NCBI GenBank assembly: GCA_937967285.1
Contig: CALBSU010000659.1
Coordinates: 1 to 6,458, forward strand
Direction of reading: 5' to 3'
From: an uncultured Acidobacteriota bacterium
Lineage (GTDB): Bacteria > Acidobacteriota > Blastocatellia > RBC074
DNA length: 6,458 bases
Shown piece after piece: positions 1 through 6,458 of the stretch. A program made the position numbers and the translations under genes. Numbering within the stretch: the first letter of the stretch is position 1; the number at the start of each line of letters is the position of its first letter. The notes beneath the pieces were generated by a model. It saw nothing but the letters and a program-made list of their open reading frames with translations. It made no database searches and had not been told where the DNA came from.

Positions 1-2
1 AC

Positions 3-695
3 AAGGAGGTCGAGCTGATCAGGGATCTCACCTCGGATCGTCAGAAACTGGCCGGCGCGCTTGAGAAGCTCAAAGGCGGATCGGGAACATCGTTCTATGA
101 CGCGCTCCAGCTTTCGATCGATGAGATCCTCAAAAAAGTCCCCGGGAGGAAAGCGATCGTCGCCCTGACGGACGGGGTCGATTCATACGGCTTCACCACC
201 TATCGCGAGATCCTGCCGCTGGCCGAGCGTTTCGGGGCCGGGCTCTATTTTCTCGAACTCGAAACCGAGGCGTACACCGAAGCGGGGATGATGCGCAGTT
301 GCGCCGACGGCAGGCATTTCGAGTTCTCGGCCAAACAACTGAAGAAATATTTCGAGGAGCACGTCTCGGGCGGCCGCGCGGAGGCGTATCGCGAGCACTG
401 TCTGCTGACGCCGCTCGAGCGAAAACAGATCAACGGGCGGCTTTACGAATCGGCCCGGCGGGAACTGGCTGAACTGTCCGGGAAGACCGGCGGAAGAGTC
501 TTCCGGATCAGAGAGCTGAAAGAGGCCTCCAGCGCATACTCGGTGATAGCCTCGGAACTGCGGACGCTCTACTCGATCGCCTATTATCCGACCAATGAAA
601 AGCACGACGGTAAATGGCGCTCGCTCAAAGTCACCGTCAAGGGAAGCGGGCTCTCGGCCCATACCCGCCCCGGATACCGCGCCCCGAAAGACTGA
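3..695 (+). CDS. VWFA-related domain protein, C-terminal part (5' end outside window)
   Basis: The reading frame is open from the left edge, and 230 residues are visible before TGA at 693-695. The fragment contains the second half of a von Willebrand factor A fold: the MIDAS threonine region [11 protein letters not shown] (visible residues 25-35) and the strand [14 protein letters not shown] (48-61) with the MIDAS aspartate. The first MIDAS motif (DxSxS) and any signal peptide must lie upstream. The tail reads [16 protein letters not shown] and ends HTRPGYRAP, the closing pattern of the VWFA-related proteins that are abundant in Acidobacteriota (family knowledge). Such proteins are usually exported or envelope proteins with metal-dependent adhesion-type folds and unknown ligands. 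No convincing intrinsic terminator follows. The next gene has its own promoter, so the two are probably separate units. Family assignment is firm; cellular role is unknown. Confidence 0.9.
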   Translation, partial: KEVELIRDLTSDRQKLAGALEKLKGGSGTSFYDALQLSIDEILKKVPGRKAIVALTDGVDSYGFTTYREILPLAERFGAGLYFLELETEAYTEAGMMRSCADGRHFEFSAKQLKKYFEEHVSGGRAEAYREHCLLTPLERKQINGRLYESARRELAELSGKTGGRVFRIRELKEASSAYSVIASELRTLYSIAYYPTNEKHDGKWRSLKVTVKGSGLSAHTRPGYRAPKD

Positions 696-742
696 ACAAC
701 CGGCCCGCTCGTCCCTGACACAGGCTGACATTAAAATCGGAC

Positions 743-772
743 TTGACAATGACATATCGAGACCGCTATGTT
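743..772 (+). promoter_or_regulatory. Sigma-70-like promoter for the TPR protein gene
   Basis: A consensus -35 box TTGACA (743-748) is followed by an 18-bp spacer and a -10 box TATGTT (767-772, four of six consensus bases). It lies in the 123-nt gap after the VWA gene and 47 nt before the TTG start at 819, giving an expected transcript start near 779. The -10 box overlaps the left arm of a short inverted repeat, GCTATG (765-770) and CATAGC (784-789), which could be an operator, although six-base arms are weak evidence. Confidence 0.6.
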
Positions 773-804
773 TGCCACTTCCTCATAGCCCCCGAAATTT
801 GCTT

Positions 805-810
805 AAGGAG
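805..810 (+). promoter_or_regulatory. Ribosome binding site that sets a TTG start
   Basis: AAGGAG at 805-810 lies 8 nt before TTG at 819-821. There is no ATG or GTG in the same frame at suitable spacing. The first in-frame ATG (residue 17) would remove a conserved-looking basic N-terminus and has no comparable Shine-Dalgarno sequence, so TTG is taken as the start. Confidence 0.75.
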
Positions 811-818
811 TTAAGACA

Positions 819-1613
819 TTGGCTAAAGGGCGAATATCCGCGCAGGAATTGAAGCGCGATCCATTAATGGAACAGTATGTCAGCACGGCGTCCTGGGTGA
901 AGGGGCGATCGAAGCAGATCACGACCTGGGCGACGGCGATTGTGGTAATCATTGCGGTAGCGGCGATCGGCTGGCTTCTGATGTCGCGTCGGGCAGACAG
1001 CGCAGCCGAATCGATGGCTGAGGCGTTCAAGTACCACGAAGCGATCGTGGCCAACCCGATTCCGGCCAACACGGCCGGCTACGCTTTCACGACCGAGGCT
1101 GAGAAGCATCGCAAGGCATTCGAGGCCTTCCAGAAGGCAGCCTCAGATTATCCTTCTTATAACGGCGACGTGGCCCGCTACTATGCCGCGACTCACCAGC
1201 TCTTCTTCGAGCCGGAGAAGGCCGAAGCGACGCTCAAGGAGATCTCGCAGAAGGATTCGGATGTCGGAGCGCAGGCCCGCCTGGCGCTGGCCGAGCGTTA
1301 CGAGGCCGCCGGAAAGTTCAACGAGGCGGTGGCCGAATACCAGAAGCTGAAGACCAATCCGTTTGCCGTTCCGCCGACGCTGATCGATTACAACATCGCC
1401 AGGACCTATGAAAGCATGGGCAAGACCAAAGAGGCGGTCGATCTCTACTTCTCAGTCGCCAAGGGCGCGGAGTGGAGGAACACGAGCCTCGGCAGCCAGG
1501 CCATTTCGAGGCTGGCGGTGCTGGATCCCGCCAAGGTCGACCAGCTTCCTCCGGTTGAGAACACCAACCCTTACGCCGGTCTGAGCAATCTGGGCGGCCT
1601 GCAGATGCAGTAA
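819..1613 (+). CDS. Membrane-anchored tetratricopeptide repeat protein (YfgM-like layout)
   Basis: This is a 264-residue protein started by TTG behind AAGGAG. Residues 1-33 are polar and basic. A single hydrophobic segment at about 34-55 (starting [11 protein letters not shown]) should anchor it with the N-terminus in the cytoplasm and the rest outside the inner membrane. The remainder is alpha-helical and TPR-like: repeats at roughly 97-130, 149-181 ([19 protein letters not shown]) and 186-219 ([18 protein letters not shown]). The last 35 residues are Pro/Asn/Gly-rich and probably disordered. One N-terminal membrane helix followed by periplasmic TPRs is the layout of YfgM, an ancillary SecYEG/chaperone partner, and of several envelope-assembly scaffolds. 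I see the layout, not a diagnostic YfgM motif, so a protein-protein scaffold role in the envelope is inference. It has its own promoter upstream and a strong terminator downstream, so it is probably monocistronic. Confidence 0.85.
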   Translation: MAKGRISAQELKRDPLMEQYVSTASWVKGRSKQITTWATAIVVIIAVAAIGWLLMSRRADSAAESMAEAFKYHEAIVANPIPANTAGYAFTTEAEKHRKAFEAFQKAASDYPSYNGDVARYYAATHQLFFEPEKAEATLKEISQKDSDVGAQARLALAERYEAAGKFNEAVAEYQKLKTNPFAVPPTLIDYNIARTYESMGKTKEAVDLYFSVAKGAEWRNTSLGSQAISRLAVLDPAKVDQLPPVENTNPYAGLSNLGGLQMQ

Positions 1614-1641
1614 TCGGCATACAATCGGATCAGAATCCGCG

Positions 1642-1678
1642 GACGGGTGACGGCAAGCCGGCACCCGTCTTTTAATTT
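1642..1678 (+). terminator. Intrinsic terminator after the TPR gene
   Basis: Arms GACGGGTG (1642-1649) and CACCCGTC (1662-1669) pair perfectly. They extend across one A/G mismatch into CGGC (1651-1654) and GCCG (1657-1660) around an AA loop. The stem is followed at once by TTTTAATTT (1670-1678). It starts 29 nt after the TPR stop codon. The T-tract runs up to the start codon of the next gene (ATG at 1680), so the hairpin also occupies that gene's leader. Confidence 0.85.
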
Positions 1679-1679
1679 G

Positions 1680-2090
1680 ATGAGAGTTTTTGCTGCATTT
1701 CTGTTGATCCTGGTGGCGCTGACCGGTTGCCGCTTCGAGCGGGGCCCGGCGCAGCAACCCGCAATCGACCGGCAGCAGGATTCCGAGCGGAGCGGGATCG
1801 GGTTCGCCTCGCGGCGCAAGCTCGAAGAGCACTACCTCAAACACGGACGCGAGTTCGGATCCGTCGATATCGATCAGTACCTGCGTCTGGCGCAGGTACT
1901 GAGGGACGGCAAAGCCGGAGGCGAGATCCTCGAGATCGTTCGAGCCGACGGCGTCATCACCAGATTCGACCGGAGATCGGGAGCGTTCCTGGCCTTCAAT
2001 CCCGATTACACGATCCGCACATTCTTCGTTCCCAACGACGGCGAAGCCTATTTCAGAAGGCAGGCCCGCAGATCTCAGCGAATGCCCTGA
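1680..2090 (+). CDS. Small lipoprotein with BECR/colicin D-like nuclease-type domain
   Basis: The start is taken at ATG 1680, giving 136 residues. This puts a lipoprotein signal peptide first: MRVFAAFLLILVALTGC, with lipobox LTGC and acylated Cys17. A GTG at 1647 is in frame but lies inside the terminator stem and would add a polar leader. No good Shine-Dalgarno sequence precedes 1680. Residues 18-40 form a polar linker. Residues 42-128 form one compact domain: FASRRKLEEHYLKHGREFG (42-60), Y67-L68, a beta-rich part with DGVITRFD (90-97), SGAFLAF (100-106), and IRTFF (112-116) leading to Y124-F125. The spacing of H51-x3-H55, EFG, DG-x-x-x-x-FD, the IRTFF stretch and a final Y-F resembles the BECR (barnase/EndoU/colicin E5-D/RelE) nuclease domains at the ends of polymorphic toxins. 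This is pattern recall, not a search result. An upstream TACAAT (1620-1625) is -10-like but has no matching -35, so expression may rely on terminator read-through. The gene is followed after 21 nt by an acidic protein gene. The lipoprotein call is strong; nuclease activity is a hypothesis. Confidence 0.75.
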   Translation: MRVFAAFLLILVALTGCRFERGPAQQPAIDRQQDSERSGIGFASRRKLEEHYLKHGREFGSVDIDQYLRLAQVLRDGKAGGEILEIVRADGVITRFDRRSGAFLAFNPDYTIRTFFVPNDGEAYFRRQARRSQRMP

Positions 2091-2111
2091 AGATGAAAGG
2101 ATTTTGGAGAG

Positions 2112-2516
2112 ATGACCGACGATCCAGTACGCGAATTCCTGACCGACCGCGGGTGCAGTCCCCAGACCATCGAGGGCGGGATCGAAGGCCTGATCGACGC
2201 ATGGGAACAGACCGTGTCGGAGGTCGGAAAAGGTTACGCTCTGACGCTCGACGACTATCTGAACGATCTGGATGCGAGGCAGTTGATAGCGGATATCCTG
2301 ACGTTTTTCGGCGACAAGTTGCCCGCCGGATACGTCGAGCGGATCGCGACGGCCGACCTGCGCATGCAGGAAAACATCGACATTCAGCCTGTCTGTCTGT
2401 GGAGCGATACCGTCGCCGAGATGGAGGGCTGGAATCCGGAGGACAACTGGTGGTATTACGCGCGTCCGAGGAACGCCGACCAGTCCCTGCTCGATGAGAT
2501 CGATTCAGCTGAGTGA
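2112..2516 (+). CDS. Very acidic small protein, possible partner of the upstream lipoprotein
   Basis: This is a 134-residue protein with no signal peptide or membrane segment, so it is presumably cytoplasmic. I count 29 Asp/Glu against 9 Lys/Arg, so it is strongly acidic. The N-terminal two thirds look helical (IEGLIDAWEQTVSEVGKGY at 24-42, LDDYLNDLDARQLIADIL at 46-63). The C-terminal part has an aromatic motif, LWSDTVAEMEGWNPEDNWWYY (96-116). I do not recognise a named family. The start is ATG at 2112, with AAAGGA (2096-2101) 10 nt upstream as the likely ribosome binding site; the closer GGAGAG touches the start codon and is badly spaced. The gene lies 21 nt after the lipoprotein gene in the same direction, so the two should share a transcript. 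A small, very acidic protein encoded next to a basic nuclease-like protein is the usual picture of an immunity protein, which is the best guess here but unproven. Confidence 0.8.
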   Translation: MTDDPVREFLTDRGCSPQTIEGGIEGLIDAWEQTVSEVGKGYALTLDDYLNDLDARQLIADILTFFGDKLPAGYVERIATADLRMQENIDIQPVCLWSDTVAEMEGWNPEDNWWYYARPRNADQSLLDEIDSAE

Positions 2517-2517
2517 A

Positions 2518-3012
2518 TCACCCATCCTTGAAGAGCCGCTTGAGAAGCTGGATCTGTCCGGCGTGGTAGAGATCGTGAGCGGCAACCCCGATTATCAGAT
2601 CGCGATAAGAAAACTTGCTGCCCGCGGGAACGTCTCCGAGTCCGCCCGGGTCGATCGCGCGGACCTCTTCGATCAGCCTGCGGTGAAATTCCTTGAGCAG
2701 GGCGATGTCGTTCCGGAGCTCCTTCCGACCGCCCTCGTTCGGCCTGACGAACCAGTTCGATCCGGCGATCGGGAACGACCCGCGATCGCCGCCTGAGATC
2801 CTCCGGTAGACCGAATATTTCCAGTAAGCCGCGTGGAGGATGAGCTCCCAGATGTTGTGCCGGTCATCGGCCGGTCGCCAGGTCGCTTCGGTTACGTCGA
2901 TACCGCGAATCGACCCGAGCAGGTTCGTTCCGTGCCATGACTTGCGATCGAATGCCTGCTCGAGCTGAAGCAGAAGAATATCCTTTTCGTTCATCGCGAC
3001 TGCCCCCGACAT
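2518..3012 (-). CDS. DinB-family (four-helix bundle) metal-binding protein
   Basis: This is a 164-residue protein of the DinB/YfiT-like superfamily. It is helical throughout and carries the metal-ligand His triad typical of the family: H60 in NIWELILHAAYW (53-64), and H146 and H150 in AAHDLYHAGQI (144-154). The length fits the family. Members include thiol-dependent transferases (for example bacillithiol or mycothiol S-transferases) and many uncharacterised proteins; the substrate cannot be read from this sequence. The start is uncertain: ATG at 3012 lies 8 nt after the cfa stop codon and fits translational coupling, while ATG at 2994 (residue 7, MNEKD) would give 158 residues. Neither has a convincing Shine-Dalgarno sequence. 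The gene is almost certainly co-transcribed with cfa. Its TGA (2520-2518) is one base from the stop codon of the convergent plus-strand gene. Confidence 0.9.
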   Translation of the reverse strand: MSGAVAMNEKDILLLQLEQAFDRKSWHGTNLLGSIRGIDVTEATWRPADDRHNIWELILHAAYWKYSVYRRISGGDRGSFPIAGSNWFVRPNEGGRKELRNDIALLKEFHRRLIEEVRAIDPGGLGDVPAGSKFSYRDLIIGVAAHDLYHAGQIQLLKRLFKDG

Positions 3013-3020
3013 GCCGTTTT

Positions 3021-4283
3021 TCAGATGCTCATGTTATTGGGCCTGGTGAATACCGCCTGGACAACATTGATGTTGCGGGTCTTGAAAGCCGCCTCGCAGC
3101 TCATCAGATAGTAGTTCCATTTACGGATGAACTCTTCGCTGAATCCCTGCGAGATCACTTCCTCGAGCCGGTCATTGAATTTCCTGCGCCAGGTCTCGAG
3201 CGTCCGCGCGTAATGGAGCCCCATCTCATCGAGACTGTGCAGATGGAAATCGCCGGTGCTGTTGACTGCGCGGTTCATGATCCCGACCGACGGAAGAAGG
3301 CCGCCGGGGAAGATATGCTTCTGCATCCAGTCGACGTTACGGCGGTGGCTCTGGTAGCGGGAATCCGGACAGGTGATGACCTGAATGCCGAGGATGCCGT
3401 CGCGCTTGAGCAACTCATGACACTTTCTGAAATAGGCGGGAAAGTATTCGTGTCCGACCGCTTCGAGCATCTCGATCGAGACTATCTTGTCGTACTTCCC
3501 TGTCACGCTTCGATAATCGGCGAACTGAAACTCGATCTGGTCCGAGAGCCCTTCGGCGGCTGCGCGCTCGCGGGCAAGTTTGAGCTGCTCCTGCGAGATG
3601 GTGATCGAGGTGACACGGCATCCGTAATTGCGCGCCGCGTGAATCGCGAAGCCGCCCCATCCTCCGCCGATCTCGAGAACGTGATCGGTCGGCTGGATCT
3701 TCAGCTTGCGGCAGAGGCGGTCGTACTTCTCGGCCTGCGCCTCCTCGAGCGTCTTCTCGGGCGTCTCGAAGTAACCGCATGAGTAGGTCATGCTGCGGTC
3801 CAGAAAGATTCTGAAGAAATCGTTGCCGAGATCGTAGTGTTCGTGGATGTTCCGCCGCGCGCCGGCGTTCGTATTGAGGCGCAGCTTGTGGCGCATCCGG
3901 TTGACGAACTGCAGCAGGTTGGTCAGCGGCAGGCGCCGCTTCCCTCGATGCGCGTCGGGCGCATTCCCGAGATTGATGATGAACCACGAGAGCGTTTTGA
4001 CCATGTCATCGGTCTCCCACTGACCGTCGACATACGCCTCTCCCAGCCCGATATCGCCATACAGAATGCAGCGCTTGAAGAAGACCGGATCCAGGACTCG
4101 AATCTCGGCCTCCGGCCCCGGGATCTTCATCCCGTAATTCAGCTCTTCGCCGCCGGGAAGCGCTACGCGCAACCTGCCCGCCGGAAGTTGCGATAGCACC
4201 CTGTCGAAAATATACCTGTAAATTCGATAGCTTTTTCCGGTGTCTCGTCCGCTGGATTCGGCATGGCCTGATCTCATGTCCAT
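3021..4283 (-). CDS. cfa: Cyclopropane-fatty-acyl-phospholipid synthase family methyltransferase
   Basis: This is a 420-residue SAM-dependent enzyme expected to transfer a methylene group from S-adenosylmethionine to cis double bonds of membrane phospholipid acyl chains at the cytoplasmic membrane face. Residues about 19-105 form the N-terminal accessory domain typical of Cfa proteins. [12 protein letters not shown] (146-157) and MTYSCGYF (165-172) open the catalytic domain. The SAM-binding loop is [12 protein letters not shown] (202-213), with Gly207 where many homologues have Cys. Further family motifs are [13 protein letters not shown] (269-281), [11 protein letters not shown] (322-332), HYARTLETW (357-365) and [11 protein letters not shown] (390-400). 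Against the bicarbonate-site residues of E. coli Cfa (C139, E239, H266, Y317, C354), C169, E274, Y358 and C396 match, but His266 aligns with Gln301. Related family members make methyl-branched rather than cyclopropane lipids, so the exact product is not certain. The start at 4283 is backed by AGGAG 7 nt upstream. It has its own promoter and leads an operon with the DinB gene. Confidence 0.95.
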   Translation of the reverse strand: MDMRSGHAESSGRDTGKSYRIYRYIFDRVLSQLPAGRLRVALPGGEELNYGMKIPGPEAEIRVLDPVFFKRCILYGDIGLGEAYVDGQWETDDMVKTLSWFIINLGNAPDAHRGKRRLPLTNLLQFVNRMRHKLRLNTNAGARRNIHEHYDLGNDFFRIFLDRSMTYSCGYFETPEKTLEEAQAEKYDRLCRKLKIQPTDHVLEIGGGWGGFAIHAARNYGCRVTSITISQEQLKLARERAAAEGLSDQIEFQFADYRSVTGKYDKIVSIEMLEAVGHEYFPAYFRKCHELLKRDGILGIQVITCPDSRYQSHRRNVDWMQKHIFPGGLLPSVGIMNRAVNSTGDFHLHSLDEMGLHYARTLETWRRKFNDRLEEVISQGFSEEFIRKWNYYLMSCEAAFKTRNINVVQAVFTRPNNMSI

Positions 4284-4290
4284 GGATTAT

Positions 4291-4295
4291 CTCCT
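4291..4295 (-). promoter_or_regulatory. Ribosome binding site of cfa
   Basis: On the minus strand AGGAG (4295-4291) sits 7 nt before ATG (4283-4281). This supports the first methionine over the second one at residue 3. Confidence 0.75.
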
Positions 4296-4350
4296 GTACA
4301 GAAAAGGCGGGTTATCCCCTGCCCTTGTTGACCGTTCTCCGATTCGGTCG

Positions 4351-4379
4351 GTTATATTCGGATTGAGCGGGATTTTCAA
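4351..4379 (-). promoter_or_regulatory. Sigma-70-like promoter of the cfa operon
   Basis: The minus strand reads TTGAAA (4379-4374), a 17-bp spacer, then TATAAC (4356-4351), each box matching five of six consensus bases. The expected transcript start is near 4344, leaving a leader of about 60 nt that contains the AGGAG site. It lies between the terminator of the upstream gene and cfa, the expected place for a cfa-operon promoter. Confidence 0.7.
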
Positions 4380-4409
4380 TAGCCGGAAAGACTTACCGGA
4401 CAAAATTGC

Positions 4410-4445
4410 ACGAAAGCACAGAAGGAGCGCCGGGCGCTCCTTCTG
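4410..4445 (-). terminator. Hairpin terminator after the FG-GAP/CRTAC1-like gene
   Basis: Arms CAGAAGGAGCGC (4419-4430) and GCGCTCCTTCTG (4434-4445) form a perfect 12-bp stem with a CGG loop. The stem begins 39 nt after the stop codon of the minus-strand gene ending at 4485 and precedes the cfa promoter. On the minus strand the stem is followed by TGCTTTCGTG, an interrupted and rather poor T-tract, so termination may be incomplete. On the plus strand there is no T-tract at all, hence the strand assignment. Confidence 0.65.
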
Positions 4446-4484
4446 GAACAGAGAAATCCTGACCTGGCGCGGGTTCGGTCGATA

Positions 4485-6212
<1,728 letters not shown>

Positions 6213-6221
6213 TTGTTACAA

Positions 6222-6225
6222 CTCC
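6222..6225 (-). promoter_or_regulatory. Ribosome binding site that sets a GTG start
   Basis: On the minus strand GGAG (6225-6222) stands 9 nt before GTG (6212-6210). TAA at 6218-6216 closes the frame upstream, so no longer protein is possible. Confidence 0.75.
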
Positions 6226-6232
6226 GGAATAA

Positions 6233-6254
6233 GTAGAAAGTAGAAAGTAGAAAG
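6233..6254. repeat. Heptamer tandem repeat, three copies (GTAGAAA on plus strand)
   Basis: Three perfect copies of GTAGAAA (6233-6253) plus one further G. The array ends 7 nt before the ribosome binding site of the FG-GAP gene on the minus strand. It is the exact reverse complement of 22 nt of the larger array at 6297-6318, so the two arrays face each other around a 42-nt spacer. Confidence 0.95.

Positions 6255-6458
<204 letters not shown>

Noticed and set aside
696..818. A short open frame (595-852) overlapping the VWA gene end and the TPR start
   Set aside because: It has no ribosome binding site, runs out of frame through the VWA gene and the promoter region, and gives a product without recognisable features.
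1647..1679. Longer N-terminus of the lipoprotein from GTG at 1647
   Set aside because: That codon sits in the terminator stem, has no ribosome binding site, and would put 11 polar residues before the lipoprotein signal peptide.
1727..2497. A 256-codon plus-strand frame across the lipoprotein and acidic-protein genes
   Set aside because: The product is extremely Arg-rich and low in complexity, as expected of an out-of-frame reading of GC-rich DNA. The two shorter frames have a lipobox and sensible start and stop spacing.
2937..3782. A 281-codon open frame on the plus strand, opposite cfa
   Set aside because: The minus-strand Cfa protein is unambiguous. The plus-strand product has no family motif and its start lies inside the DinB gene.
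4330..4349. GACCG and CGGTC inverted repeat near the cfa transcript start
   Set aside because: Five-base arms in GC-rich DNA are expected by chance, so it is not enough to call an operator.

Overview
The window looks like a bacterial chromosome segment from an Acidobacteriota-type genome. This is inferred from the VWFA-related domain protein of the kind abundant in that phylum, a CRTAC1-type FG-GAP/ASPIC-UnbV protein, moderately high GC and tight gene packing. No phylogenetic marker (rRNA, ribosomal protein) is present, so the assignment is tentative.

Plus-strand half (1-2516): the 3' end of a VWA-domain protein runs in from the left edge (stop at 695). A 123-nt gap carries a sigma-70-like promoter (743-772) and a strong ribosome binding site in front of a TTG-started, membrane-anchored TPR protein (819-1613). 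A clean intrinsic terminator (1642-1678) follows. Directly after it come a small lipoprotein (1680-2090) resembling BECR/colicin D-like nuclease domains and, 21 nt further on, a very acidic 134-aa protein (2112-2516). These two look like one transcription unit and, speculatively, an effector/neutraliser pair.

Minus-strand half (2518-6458): reading right to left, the C-terminus of a probable S9 (prolyl-oligopeptidase) family peptidase enters from the right edge and stops inside an eight-copy heptamer array (6298-6353). An inverted three-copy array of the same heptamer (6233-6254) lies in front of a GTG-started, secreted CRTAC1-like seven-repeat FG-GAP protein (4485-6212). A hairpin terminator (4419-4445) ends that unit. 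A good promoter (TTGAAA-17-TATAAC, 4351-4379) and ribosome binding site then drive cfa (cyclopropane/methyl-transfer fatty acid synthase, 3021-4283), followed after 8 nt by a DinB-family protein (2518-3012). The two halves meet tail-to-tail with one base between stop codons.

Most genes are ordinary. The parts worth a second look are the lipoprotein nuclease-like/acidic protein pair and the facing heptamer arrays, one of which supplies the stop codon of the upstream gene. No RNA genes, CRISPR arrays, insertion sequences or phage genes were seen.
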